Shown here piece after piece: positions 12,462 to 23,940 of a stretch of DNA of 64,000 nucleotides (the first letter of the stretch is position 1; every line of letters begins with the position of its first letter). Origin of the DNA: Panorpa germanica (taxonomy: Eukaryota > Arthropoda > Insecta > Mecoptera > Panorpidae); NCBI GenBank assembly GCA_963678705.1, contig OY783223.1, positions 4,526,001 through 4,590,000 of the forward strand, in the 5' to 3' direction. The notes under the pieces were generated by a model, which was not told the DNA's origin, ran no database searches, and worked only from the letters and a program-made list of their open reading frames with translations. The position numbers and the translations under genes are program-made.

Positions 12462-12514
12462 TAAAAATATACTTGAAATTACGAGAGTTCGCCAGCGTTT
12501 CATACTTAAAAGAG
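12413..12514. repeat. Long imperfect hairpin of about 100 bp
   Basis: The left arm starts CTTTTAAGTATAAGTCACCG and the right arm ends with TTCATACTTAAAAG. Between them CGAACTCTCGTAATTT pairs exactly with AAATTACGAGAGTTCG around a short AT loop near 12,458. This looks like two element ends joined tail to tail, or a foldback-type element end. Confidence 0.6.
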
Positions 12515-13515
12515 ATTATAAGAACCGTATAAATCTGCATTAGGTATTACAAAGAACAACTTGGTACTTACAACGCTTACAAATGCATCTAACCTAACTT
12601 TATTTTATCCCTAATTAAGTCCCGATCACCGAATGATAATGTTTCATCCCATTAGTACTTGTTCCTTACTCCACGTTCCATAATCACCCCCATCGCTGCA
12701 AATATGGGGTGCAATCTCCTAATTTACATATCTCCCAACATTTATCCTCAATATGTGACTAGGTTTAATCAAACTGATCGAATCCTGATGTCCTTTACTC
12801 CCTTATATCTGTATGATGCTAACTTCCAAGTGTTAAAAGTGGAATAAAATTTGTACGTGTCGGATAACAGCGACGGAATAAGGGCAGTAACGGACACGAA
12901 GAAAAACGACGAAGATTACGGTATACAGGCATAATGGCTACCTTATTTCAATCTTTAAATGGTTGATTCCAGGTCAAATTGAACTCGAATTGACCTCGTA
13001 TTTTTTATAAAACAGAGTTACTATTTTAAGTATTTGAAATATGATTGAAACTAAAGTATTGGAGTGTTCGAAATTTTGATATGAATATACCCTTAAACAG
13101 AAAGGAAAGGGTTTTTCTAATGCTCTTTGCATTGTTTTTCTAATTGCTGCTTATTTCTAATGCTATTATGTTAAAATATTTATGTAAATTCAAACAATAT
13201 TCTGGTTTACATTTTTTTATTTGTTATATACGACTATGTTTATATTTTTTAAGCCACCATTTGAACAACACAGCACTTGACCCCGTTCCTTGGAATAGAA
13301 TGAAATGTAATACTATACCTCACTCTCATATATGCACCCCCGTTTTAAAGCTATTTTTCACCCCACAAATGAACCCCTTACAATTACCTGTGGACGTTGA
13401 AATAAAACTTAAGAGACCCATTTTAGACTGAGGTATTTCTTTATTAATAACTGGCACAAAAAGTAGGGTTCAAATTGAAATTTATTTTCAATTATTTGTA
13501 AGTAAATTTGTTAGA
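12515..13515. other. Gene-free AT-rich DNA
   Basis: ORFs of 62 and 95 codons occur at 12,659 and 13,144 on the plus strand, but neither has a domain, a plausible start context or splice partners. No repeat boundaries are seen. Confidence 0.4.
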
Positions 13516-13938
13516 TAAAGTATCATTCCCATTCAGAATTTTATTTATGTTTTTTTTTTTAGAATTTTCAATATGTTTCTAAATTAAAAATGCTTACTTA
13601 AAAAGAACTATATTATAACCTCCAAAATGTGACAATCTGTCAAAATGAAGTATTACTTCTTTTTAAAAGAAGTTCAATGTCTGTTTGTCAAAAATACAAA
13701 AGTAAAAACAATTTCTATTACTAATTATTATTAAAAACAACAATATCAATTGTTTCACATTCAATTTTGTCAAACTGTCAAAATTTATATTACTAACGAC
13801 CCATGCGCACCAACTAAATTAACTAAACTTAAATTAAAACACGATTATAACAAAGAATACCTATTCTGAAAACCTGAAATCTAGATTAAAATATTTAATG
13901 AAAACATAAATTAAATATCAAAACAGTGAATGGGATTG
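13506..13938 (-). mobile_element. ATTCCCATTCA TIR element, copy 1
   Basis: The left end reads GTATCATTCCCATTCAGAA and the right end CAGTGAATGGGATTGAGG, an imperfect inverted pair. The interior, with ACCTGAAATCTAGATTAAAA and the TGACAATCTGTCAAAATG block, is repeated in reverse orientation at 31,175-31,608 and 42,434-43,089. Non-coding MITE-type element; superfamily unknown. Confidence 0.65.
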
Positions 13939-14536
13939 AGGCTTAAGAGATTTTTATTTATAATTAATATGTTTACTCTAAAAGAAACTTATATATTAAG
14001 TAAATGTTCAAGGTAAGCCTCCACAGATTAGCACGGCTTGCACCTAACGCATTGAATTTATCGTATGAAACATAGAAGAAAATGCATAGTAACTCGACTG
14101 AAAAACTCGGCGTCGAAAGTAGTCTCTTTCCAGGTCTTGTAATGCCACATATTCGTCATCGCATGTGCATCTCGAACATAGCTAAGGCAAATATTCATAT
14201 ACGATGTGTGGTAACTGAAATCATTCACTCCAAGCACGAATGGAGCCAACATTAGAATAGGCTCTAATCGAAAATCACAATGTCAGTTGCCTTGTGGAAC
14301 GATGGTGTTTTAAATAAAACAAAATCATCGAAAGGGTTGCGAATTTGCCATTTATCCTTTTACGTGTTCTTTAGTGACTAAACCGACTTACAAGGGCGTC
14401 CGTAGGAGGAACGAATAGGGTCCTTATTCCATCGGAAAACATATATTTACTGCGAACTAAATAGAATCTGAAATTTTAGCGCTTTGATATTATAAATTTG
14501 CAAGCAACGACTGTGTTTTGTGTATGAATTTAATTT
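13939..14536. other. No supported feature
   Basis: No gene or repeat with clear limits is seen. A 64-codon minus-strand frame at 14,058-14,252 lacks any recognisable feature. Confidence 0.4.
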
Positions 14537-14538
14537 TA

Positions 14539-15000
14539 CTAGAGTTTACCCCCGTATACAGCAAAAAAGAGCCCAACTTTTTTCCAGTTTTTCCAAAATT
14601 ACGGGTTTCCAGGAAATCAGGGAAAAATCCAGGGACGCCAAAAGTCTTAGAATTTTTTTCTCTACGAAATAGGCAATTTTCAAAAAACATTGACGGAGCC
14701 GTTTTCACGCTGCCATTCAAAATTCACTACCAAACATATAAGAATATAAGATCATAAGAATATAAGATCATAAATATACACTTGGAACATTATAATATAG
14801 GATTTCAAATTATTATTCCATTTTTAAATTGAAATGTTTAACTCATTCTATATTAATTTTACATATAACAACAAATAATTTTCAAAAACTTCACTGGAGT
14901 CGTTTTCGAGCCACTATACTAAATTCAGTATCAAACATATAAGAATATAAACTAAAAATATATGTTCCCTTTTAAAAATGTTTTAAACGTGGACGCCCAT
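14539..15000 (-). mobile_element. Helitron-like element (beta type), degraded
   Basis: The left end is ACTAGAGTTTACCCCCG, the reverse complement of a Helitron 3' end (CTAG then T), and matches the better-preserved end at 63,386. Inside, the block around CCAAAATTACGGGTTTCCAG and AGTCTTAGAATTTTTTT recurs at about 63,855-63,935 and, diverged, at about 36,070-36,160, all in the same orientation. The terminal hairpin here is no longer intact. The other end cannot be placed; 15,000 is approximate. There is no helicase or replication-initiator coding region, so the copy is non-autonomous. Confidence 0.5.
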
Positions 15001-15728
15001 GCTCGTATTATATTTGCGTCTGATAATTGGAAATATATTATTCACATCATCGGGAAAATCAATATTTTGCTATCATTTTATTATTAATGTCAGGTGTGTC
15101 TATAGTGAAATTGACAAACGATTTCAGCGCACAGGAATTGTAATATGCAAATCACTCTGTGTTACACATGGATTGATTTTAGCGTACTTCTGTAACTTAC
15201 AATAGGACCTCAATATTACGAACGAATTGACATACTTTTATTTCTATTGAATTTTTAAATATCCAAAAGTTGACGGAGATATAGATATTTAAAAGTTGAA
15301 TTTATATTTCACCGTATAATTATTGAAGTATGACGACTATCGGCCATCCTCCCGACAAACGTGTTTCACGGAACAGATTATATCTAATATGATTAAGTTA
15401 CGCATATAATATCCATGCTTTCGTTTACTAAGCAATATATACAACAGACTTAATAGTTTAAGAAACGCTGATATTAACCGTCTCTGCTCAATGTTCATTT
15501 TCTTTTTGCAACCACTCATAACGAAGTGCTGTCTGACTTTTCTATAGAACAGGAAAATACACCGTCTCAGATGTTTTGTAAATATTACTTAGGAATGCAA
15601 TAGAGTAGTTGAAAAATTGTAGAAGGAACTATTTTCTTAAACGAAAATTCTTTAGTTTGTAAGGAATCTTTCTATTTAGTTTTCTAATAGTAATTCAGTT
15701 TTTTCTATGACGAATTTACAATAAAGTC

Positions 15729-15766
<38 letters not shown>
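15001..15766. other. Gene-free AT-rich DNA ending in a (TA)n run
   Basis: No exon is supported. Positions 15,731-15,765 are a (TA)n microsatellite that abuts the hAT-like element. Confidence 0.45.
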
Positions 15767-15769
<3 letters not shown>

Positions 15770-16585
15770 TATGTGCACAAATGCTTTTCAAAAGCATTTA
15801 AATACAAATCGTTATTTCCTCTTTCAATTACAAAATAAAAAATACGTATTTTAAAAATACTTTTGAGAAAATAGAATACTCTTTATGTTACTAATATAAA
15901 TGTAATTTTTTTTAATAATTATGAAAACCCTTTTTGATAAAGACCGACTTCGTTTTGAAACATTTTTGTTTCATAAAAGTATTACCTAGAATTTTTAAAA
16001 ATAGCTAAAGTAAGGGTTTTATTAGTGTCGCATGTTTATGTTGCACTAGTCTGTCTAAATTAATGAACGAAAATATATAAATATTGGAAGTCGCATGTGA
16101 GGGTAGTAGGTAAAATAATATATATTTATGTATATATCTATTTCAGTAAGGAATATAGTGGAGTGATTGTCTTGTAGTAAAACAAATAATGAACGAGAAA
16201 ATATGATAAACAAATTTAGGTAAACGAAAATCAGATGTCTTATGGTGGGGGTAACAGGAAGGATAATAAAATAATAGGCACATCTATCATTTTAAATAAG
16301 AATTTTGGAGACAATTGTGCAGATACTTTTAGATCATAGATGGTGCTAATGTTGGTTGAGTTTTAAGTTTATATTCAAAAAATAATATTTACTGATTAAC
16401 ACTATGAAGTAACAAAAATGAAAAAAGTATTTTGTATTTTCCAAATAGGAAATAGGTCTGTAAAAGTGTTCAAATAAAATATAAAATTCTATACTCTTAA
16501 AAGATATTTAAATACAAAATATAAAATAGGTATTTACTATTTTGTATTTGCATGTTGAGTATATGTATTTGAAAAACGCACAAAC
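15766..16585. mobile_element. hAT-like non-autonomous element
   Basis: The left end reads CAGATATGTGCACAAATGC and the right end TTGAAAAACGCACAAACGCAG. A related right end at 18,217-18,312 finishes AACGCACATCTCTG, giving the terminus CAGAGATGTGCG, which is of the kind seen in hAT elements. The last 100 bp, with GATATTTAAATACAAAATA and GAGTATATGTATTTGAAAAA, are nearly identical at 18,217-18,312. No transposase frame is present. Whether 15,766 and 16,585 are the two ends of one insertion is uncertain. Confidence 0.45.
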
Positions 16586-16727
16586 GCAGTTGATTGTTAT
16601 TAAATTTGAATTAGTTTGTGTGTTACATAAACATAAAGCTTTATTAGGCTGTATCTGGAATAAAACAACGTTAAATAAATGAAATAAAATATTACAAAAT
16701 ACATATATGTTTTATTTTTCTTTTCAG

Positions 16728-16761
16728 GTTGGCAACTGTACAACATTGCGATCAGCTAAAG
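16728..16761 (+). CDS. Candidate 34-bp microexon of an unidentified gene
   Basis: The segment is preceded by an excellent acceptor (TTTATTTTTCTTTTCAG) and followed by an excellent donor (AAAG then GTAAGACT). It is richer in GC than its surroundings and lacks the features of the neighbouring repeats. Two frames are open: one gives VGNCTTLRSAK, another LATVQHCDQLK. Length 34 is not a multiple of three, so it would change frame if skipped. No partner exon was found, so the parent gene, frame and even coding status are unknown. A chance pairing of splice signals remains possible in so AT-rich a sequence. Confidence 0.3.
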
Positions 16762-16945
16762 GTAAGACTTCACATATTATTTATTTAGCGACTTTTTTCC
16801 TTCGATTAATATAAAGGTGATTGGTTAAAAATATTTAAACCGCTAACGGAATTGATTGTGATACTTTTATACTTTTGTACACTGCGGACCTCGCTCAGGT
16901 ATTGAACTACTACACGGTCGTATTGAAAACGTATTTATAATGTAA

Positions 16946-17265
16946 CTAGCTCTTCGCCCCATTGCCTGGCAATTGCCTAGCAAAAAAAAGTCCATAAATT
17001 TTTAGAACTCCTAATAAAATCCAAAATAGTTACGATATTTTAAATTGTTTAACGCAGTTCGTTTTCTTAAACATAAATGGATATAACTGCATCAAAAAAT
17101 ATTTAGAAATCAATAAATTTTCCTTTTAAAAAATAAGCCCATGAATTTTTAGAAACCCTTATAAAATCCCAATTTGTAAAGATATTTTAAATTTTTTAAC
17201 GTAGTTCGTCTTCTTAAACATAATGGATATAGCTGCATCAAAAAATATTAAGAAATCAATAATTT
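16946..17265 (-). mobile_element. Helitron-like 3' end (alpha type) with two 146-bp satellite units
   Basis: The left edge, ACTAGCTCTTCGCCCCATTG, is the reverse complement of a Helitron-like 3' end. It is followed by a GGCAATTGCC inverted segment that would form the subterminal hairpin. Directly inward lie two copies of the satellite unit that makes up the large arrays at 32.7-36.05 kb, with CTGCATC landmarks at 17,087 and 17,233 (146 bp apart). Their orientation is that of the second large array. The inner limit is not clear. Confidence 0.55.
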
Positions 17266-17714
17266 TTCTTTTTCTTGAGGAGTATATTGAAAAATAAATT
17301 GAATTTTAAAAAAAATATTTCGAACGGAAACAATACATTCGTTGTCTTTACAACATTGTGGATTACATTAGAAAAATTAGTATATTTTTGCATATTTTAA
17401 AATATATGTGTACATAAATTTAACTTTATCAGCAATCAAAGTTTTCTTTTACTGAGTCTAATTATACAAGTGATGGCGACTGTGAACAGTGACGTCATCA
17501 AGGCACCAGCACACCACCACGTTCATGTTCTGTACTTTTAGTGTCCACAAGGTTGAACTTCCCTTTGAACTGTTTGAAATATACGACTTTATATGTACCG
17601 TCAGGTACATGTGCCAGACTTTTTTTTTAATAATTACTGTGAACTGTCTACAAAAGTATTGCATACATGAGAGAACATAAGTATACATAGCCCAGAAAAC
17701 AAACGTTTCTTCAT
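17266..17714. other. No supported feature
   Basis: Overlapping frames of 63 and 76 codons on opposite strands (17,458-17,688) have no recognisable domain. No repeat partner was noticed. Confidence 0.35.
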
Positions 17715-18216
17715 TTAAGGAGGTATAGGACGTTAACGTAAATGTTGAAAACGTTGTGAAATTTGGATGGTCGATACAAATAGTAAAAATACATGCTGTC
17801 TCAAAATTTTAGAGATAGGGTTCCTAGGTTTCTTTTTATACATGATTAAAAATAGTCTTTTTCCATACAAATCATAATTTTTAGCTCAATTTCTCCACAC
17901 AATATAACTTTCAACTATAAAAAAATGGTAACACGGCTTTCAAAAACTAGGTGTTTATAAAAGAATCTTTTCTGTAACTATTGCAAAAAGAAAATTATCA
18001 AAAGGATACCTATATACGAAAATATTTAAATAAAACCTTTAAGAAACAGTAAATGTAGGTTATAAGCGGGAAATTCAAAATCGGAATGAATATTTTATAA
18101 AATATAACAATTTATTTGTCAAAGAATCAAATCACACATGCGTCAACACACGTAAATTTGCAGCGCTGCCAAATTTATTATTCCTTTTTCAAAATATTTA
18201 ATTTGAATTTAAACTA
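17715..18216 (+). mobile_element. TTAA element (GGAGGTACAGG family), truncated copy
   Basis: It begins TTAAGGAGGTATAGGACGTT, matching the intact 748-bp copy at 39,679. It then follows it through TGCTGTCTCAAAATTTTAGA and AAAACTAGGTGTTTATAAAA to about 18,216. There the sequence switches to the end of a hAT-like element, so the right inverted repeat is missing. Confidence 0.72.
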
Positions 18217-18312
18217 TACTCTTAAAAGATATTTAAATACAAAATAGAAAATAGGTATTTACTATTTTGTATTTGCATTTTGAGTATATGTATTTGAAAA
18301 ACGCACATCTCT
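18217..18312 (+). mobile_element. hAT-like element, end fragment
   Basis: This 96-bp piece is nearly identical to the right end of the element finishing at 16,585. It ends AACGCACATCTCTG, the better-preserved version of the terminus. It interrupts or replaces the right half of the TTAA element. Confidence 0.55.
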
Positions 18313-19293
18313 GGTAATCACGATATTATCATAACAACATAATCTTAATTATTTAATAAGTAATATAAAGTTACCTAAGTTAGTTCGCCTTATACTTTGC
18401 CAAAATGAATGAATAAGCAAAAGCCTAAATAAAATTTCTAAAAAAATAAGATGAGCGTACATACTTCAAAATCAAATTAACAAAAGTGCGTTTTACTTTT
18501 GAAATAAATCGATCTCCTTAATCCAATAATATCAGCTTTAAAAAATAGAAAAAAACGCGATGTAATTCATTTGGAATGATTTAAAATAAACTTGAAAGCT
18601 CATAGCGCCAGCAGAGCTTTATCCAGTGAACCAGGAGGCTATCAGTATATACAAACTATATGTTATCTAAATGGAAAAATAAATGGAAATAAAATAAAAG
18701 CAAATAGCAACGTTACAAGCCGGTATGAACCACTCTATTTCCAAACATTCTTTTTGTCAACATGAGAAACGTGAGAAAAAAAGCTGCCCCCCCCCCCACA
18801 CACACACAGACACACTCCCCACCATCAATAGACTGTAACGCACCGGAATAAAACTTTCGAGAGAGCTTTCTTTGTTAAACGGCGAACAGATGAAGAAATA
18901 TAATTCTAGTGTGTTTTATACTCATCTTACAAATAGTGAGTGGACTTAGGCAGGGCCGTAACGAGGGCGGAACCCCAAAATAACAATACTTCACTACAGT
19001 TCTAATCTAATTCAGGAATTAACATAGAATTTGTTTGTTAGTGACTTCACTCTATCTTTAATAAACTAGTTCAGCACTGACTTTGATAAAGAACATAGAG
19101 TAAGCAATACTACTGAAATACGAGATTCATTTTCAAGTTACATTTTACTTTGGTTATTATTTTTCTTTGAAAACTCATCTTCTTATTGTCTTCAAACTGT
19201 GTCTTCGATAACTCTTTTGATTTATTAAGAAACAACTTAATTTGGAAATTTTTACTCGACGACACAGTGGCCGAGAACGTTAATGCTTAATAT
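18313..19293. other. Gene-free DNA with poly-C/(CA)n tract
   Basis: No exon is supported. A run of about ten C followed by (CA)n lies at about 18,786-18,815. The rest is AT-rich and without clear repeats. Confidence 0.45.
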
Positions 19294-19304
19294 TAGGCGG
19301 CTGT

Positions 19305-19606
19305 ATTCCAAACGCTAAATGCGAATGTGGTGAAGAGGAGGCAGGTCCTGACCACATTCTGTGGCAATGTAAAAATACAGCAATGGCAAGAAATGGACTA
19401 CAAAGGGCGGTGCTACAGACTTCACAGACGCTTCCTGTTAACACCGCCTTTTTGATTGAGAAACTGAAATTTATAACTGCAGTAGCCATGAATAGATCAT
19501 TCTTGTTGTCTGGATATAAAGTATAGGAAGAAGCAGAACAATATTACGGGCGATAAAAGGCTACCTGCCTAGGAAGCCCGAGAAACTATATATACAAAAA
19601 AAAAAA
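19305..19606 (+). mobile_element. LINE family B 3' insertion with target duplication
   Basis: The plus strand carries the family B C-terminus (AAATGCGAATGTGGTGAAGA is the start of the finger region) and the shared 3' tail, ending in an A-rich run at about 19,590-19,606. TAGGCGGCTGT at 19,294-19,304 and TAGGCGACTGT at 19,607-19,617 look like an 11-bp target-site duplication with one later change. The copy is strongly 5'-truncated. Confidence 0.75.
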
Positions 19607-19617
19607 TAGGCGACTGT

Positions 19618-22262
19618 GTCTTCAGATTCGATTTCCAAACGAGCTATCTACTGATATCTTGCAAAATACATAACGTCAAATGAAAACGACTGCAGGTAAT
19701 TTGAGACAACACTTATTGAACAAACATTTTAGCATATAGAGATTATATTCCTATCTGCAGCATGCGCTCAGTTTTAGGCTGTTCTCACATTGGAACAGAC
19801 TACGTCCGACCAGAGGTTTATATACTGATATATACAGTGGTCTATTAACAGATATTAAAGTGAAAGTTTGTTTTCTCGATGAAGTGGACTCCAATACATC
19901 CCACTGATAGTATACGTACATAGTATTTAATTGCCTGCTCGTATTGGCATGGCTAATTTAATAATTACAATCCACTATTGCCATAATTGTAAAACGCTAA
20001 CCAAACATCGCTATTATAACGACGTCGTGAACAATAACGATACTACACATCGAACTTCACAATTTTTATATTATATGTAATTGTGTAAATCAAGCAGACT
20101 TAGAAATATATACGTTCTAAAACATTTAAAATAGCCTACAACACCTGCGCTATCACCGGCTAAGACTTTACATCCGTTAGTGCAATACTCTGACAAGTAT
20201 AATCTGCTAATTTCTGTAGTCTGGCAATTCCTAAAATGGCAATATCGTAAAATGAAATTTTAAGTAAAAAGTGTGATGCTAGTTTTAAAAATGTAAAATG
20301 CGAACAAACTTTAGAGCCATTGATATTTATACCACCTTAAATAATTTTTGATTCCAGAGTTATATTATAAAGTTTTATTTTTTCTAAGGTATTATTTAAA
20401 TTGGGAAAAACCTTTTCCTTTCTTCAGAGAATTCAATTATAAAAATTCTTTTTATATGCAAGAATATTAAATCGGAAAAATGAGAATTTAATTCATGATA
20501 TTACATATAAATATATATATTTATTTGGTTTTCTATATTTTTCAAGGAGTTGTCATATTTTTAATAATATTAGGATTTAATACGACTAATAGGTTTTATT
20601 ATATGAAAGGTAGCTCAATTAAAAAGTTAAATAGGTAGCCCTCTGACTGTGCTTCAAAATTAGGTTTACTTGCTCTTGAGAAACCAATTCCATTTTTTAC
20701 ATTTTTTATACTTTTGTTGTTATAATTTTCTTTCTATAATGACGAATACGTTTTTAAAGTATTTAAGTAGATTTAACTGGAAAATAATCTTATTCAAATA
20801 ACAATAGGCGGCACAGTGGGTTGGAGTAAAGGTGTTTGACGCTGACTGCTGTCTTTTCGGGCCCCTTCGATCTCTGAACCCAGGTTACATTTTCTAGTAA
20901 TCAAAACTTATTAGGCAGCGGTGTAGAACACATATATGTGGAGTCATAAAAATAAATCGAGCATACAAATTAATCATAACTATAACACCCGAGCTAGAAA
21001 GGTTGTAAAAGAATGTGATTAATAAGGGTATATTGTGAACGGAAACCAAGCCAAAGGTTAAAGCAATTAAAATATGTGAAACTTTAAACCACTGATTGAA
21101 TACGTGAGGGAATGTGCTTACCGAAATTAACTAAACGCATTCTTAAAAGTAATAAAAATAAACCAATTAAATCTAGCTGAAAACTAATGTAGGACTGAGT
21201 ATATAATAACTAGAATTTAAGATGGTTTGTTCATTCATTGTTCTGTATTTGTAAAGTAAATACCAACGTTTATATTGTAACCTTATTGTATTATTATCAT
21301 CGTTATTATTTTATTAAATAAATGTATTAAACAAATTATGTGATTCTTTATCATCCTGACAAGAAACTAAGATATTACATAGTTGAATATTAATTGAATT
21401 GACATTTGCCCTAAATTAAATAAGAGTACCTTGATTCCACATCAGATTAGCGGATTGTTTTCCACATCAGAATTGGGATAGTACTCTCGTTTTCCACATA
21501 TATATGAGGCCACAACACCACAAATGCGCTTCGCATGGTTTTGGATTGTCATAAATAAATCAGGTCACGTATATGAATCTTAAAATATTAAGTACCTGAC
21601 TATAAAGACAATTAACTACAATTTTTCAGAATATTTAAAAAGTTTTTAATAATTTATTTATACGCGAATGTACTCTATAATTCAACCCCCATAAAAGTCA
21701 AAAAGTGAAACTAACTACATACTTTCCTAATATATTAAACACTTTTTGTCACATGGGTTGTTAAATTTTAGGGTTAGTAGTTAATTCTACCCCGAAACTT
21801 CACCAATTACTCGACATTATATTAAACCTCCCTTCTCTTAATCACTAACTTTTATTTCAACCCTTACAAGACGACAATTTTCGTAATTACATTTAAAATT
21901 CAACTTGAAAAATTGAATGTCATTTGTAATCCATTTTTTATGAAAAGAATTAAATTTTTTTTTTCAGTTATAAAAATATATACCACCATAGCACTGGTGG
22001 GGTTTTTGTAAGGGATGTTGTATAATAACAATAAAATTATAATAAGAGCGACCGCTGCTACAAGATCCTTTAGTACAGGAATATCCGCTTCCGATGCAAA
22101 TGCAAATTTCATTCTTTGTATTGCGTTCGAAACATAATGCGAGCTGTAAAAATATCGTAAAAAAATATTGTTTTTATTATTTTAAATATCTGCGCTGTTT
22201 TTATTTGGCATTGACATTATTTTAGGGTCTTTTCTAATGGACATACAAATATGTGTCTATAA
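19618..22262. other. Gene-free AT-rich DNA with an old repeat
   Basis: The part 19,990-20,220 is the diverged partner of 10,545-10,760. Elsewhere no exon or bounded repeat is supported. A 70-codon minus-strand frame at 21,900-22,112 has a hydrophobic run but no other support. Confidence 0.4.
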
Positions 22263-23125
22263 CCCAGTAAACAATTTGGTGAAGTGCCCTATTTAGTGAC
22301 GTTCGAGTCACTCGTACAATTCTATTCTAACGCTTTACAAGTTCTCTACCTGTCACAGATTTTGTGTTAGTTGTTAGAATGTTTTCATAATAATATTCTT
22401 TCTTTTTCCAACATCATTCATTAAGTAGCAGTTGTTTCTTTCACACTAGGATATATATTTTTTTAGTTCATTTTCATTCCAAAGTGAGAGAGAAACGAGA
22501 TGCGGTTAGACAAGTAAAATATATTTTTCACCGTTACACTTGTATACTTGTATAGTATTTCGTTCAGTACAGTATGTTTAAAGTATATGCTATCCTTTTT
22601 CAACAAATATTTCTTTAATGGTAATAAGCACACGCTGTCTCCCTCAATCTCCGAATATAATGTGTTTAAACGAATACTCTAAACAGCGATGCTAAGATAG
22701 AGGTTTTAAACCTAACGAAGACCTGCCGATCGTGGATTTTTGAATCACCAAAACAATGTAAAAAACTAATATAACGAGTATTGTTGAAGATGAATAATAT
22801 TCATTAAAAAAATCACGATCCGTACTAAAGATTACATCTATTTATTTTTTCATTTAAATATTTATATTTTGCTGACTCTAAAAAGTAAAATTTCCTTAAG
22901 TTTTATACCCCTGCCATCCCTGCTAGTGTCAAGTTTAGAACTCCGGTCATAAATCATAAACCGGAGTCGCTTTTAATTCAGCAGTGAACCGTCGTTGCGA
23001 TCTCTGTAGGCCATAAAAAGGGCCTTTCCTATGAACGACTGAATAGAAAACGAACACGTTCCTGACAAAAAACTCATGATATGTAATAGAAATTAAGTAG
23101 AATTTACTCCAAAATGTTTACTGGG
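22263..23125. mobile_element. CCCAGTAAAC TIR element, long copy
   Basis: The 863-bp element has the same ends as the 254-bp copy at 6,523 (CCCAGTAAACAATTTGG and CCAAAATGTTTACTGGG). Outside the terminal 40 bp the two copies share little, which is typical of deletion derivatives or of MITEs that captured unrelated filler. No transposase frame is visible. Confidence 0.62.
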
Positions 23126-23365
23126 AAGGTAGAAATATGTGTTAGAATAAGGTTGCTAACTTACTAATGTCGAATAGCTTGATTACAATTTGAGTAAGAT
23201 TTTTCGAATCACGTTCTAAGCCACAGGTAGAAAATATATTTGATTACGTTCAGGAAAAGAAATTTCGTATTTTAAAGCTTAAGTTTATGGGGTGGGATTA
23301 TGCATTTTTACTTATGAAACTTTCGCCCCCGTTTTTGATCCAAAATGCTTTATTTTTGTTGTCCA

Positions 23366-23940
23366 TAAATCTTCTTCTTTCTTCTTTAAGAGCGTAACAA
23401 CCTATTGCAGGTCTTAGCTGCCTCAACAGTACGCTTCTTCCAACTCAGTCAGTCCAAAGCAACTCTTTGCCAGTTTTTTACTTTCAAAGTTTCGATGTCC
23501 TCTACTGTGTCGTGCAGCCATCTTGTAGGTGGTCGTCCTCGGGTACGGGATCGCGTAGGGTTGTTAAAGGTGTATACTCTAGTAACATTGTCTTCAGGGG
23601 ATCTCCAGACGTGGCTGAGCCATCTCAGCCTGTTGCTTCGGATGCCCTGTGTAACTTGAGGTTGTTTATAAAGTCCATATAATTCAAAATTATATCTGGT
23701 TAGCCAGCACCCTTGTTCTTTAACAGGCCCGAATATAATTCTTAATACTTTTCTTTCAAAAGTTTCCAGAGCTCGCTGGGTGTCTAGGTTTAATGTCCAG
23801 GTTTCGCTAGCATGCAGCAGCACAGGTAGTATAAGTGTCTTGTATAGCCTCAGTTTAGATTTTCTGCTGATAAATTTGGACCTTAATTGTTTTTTTGTCC
23901 ATAAGTCAGTCACTCTATACCGTCCAAATTTCGATTCCTA
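23366..23940 (-). pseudogene. LINE family D, 3' part of reverse-transcriptase protein
   Basis: A 154-codon frame (23,449-23,913, minus) encodes the region after the reverse-transcriptase core of a non-LTR retrotransposon. It has SRKSKLRLYKTLILPVLLHA, then SETWTLN, FERKVLRIIFGPV, RLRWLSHVWR, RGRPPTRWLHD and NWQRVALD, followed by a stop. The order and spacing match a LINE type widespread in arthropods. I cannot settle the clade without an alignment. The 3' end runs to an AAG-rich simple tail near 23,370. The reverse-transcriptase and endonuclease domains are missing. Confidence 0.85.

Noticed and set aside
20808-20900. Possible SINE head (GGCACAGTGGGTTGGAG)
   Set aside because: It superficially resembles promoter-box sequence, but no copy or tail was found and the internal boxes do not match the consensus.
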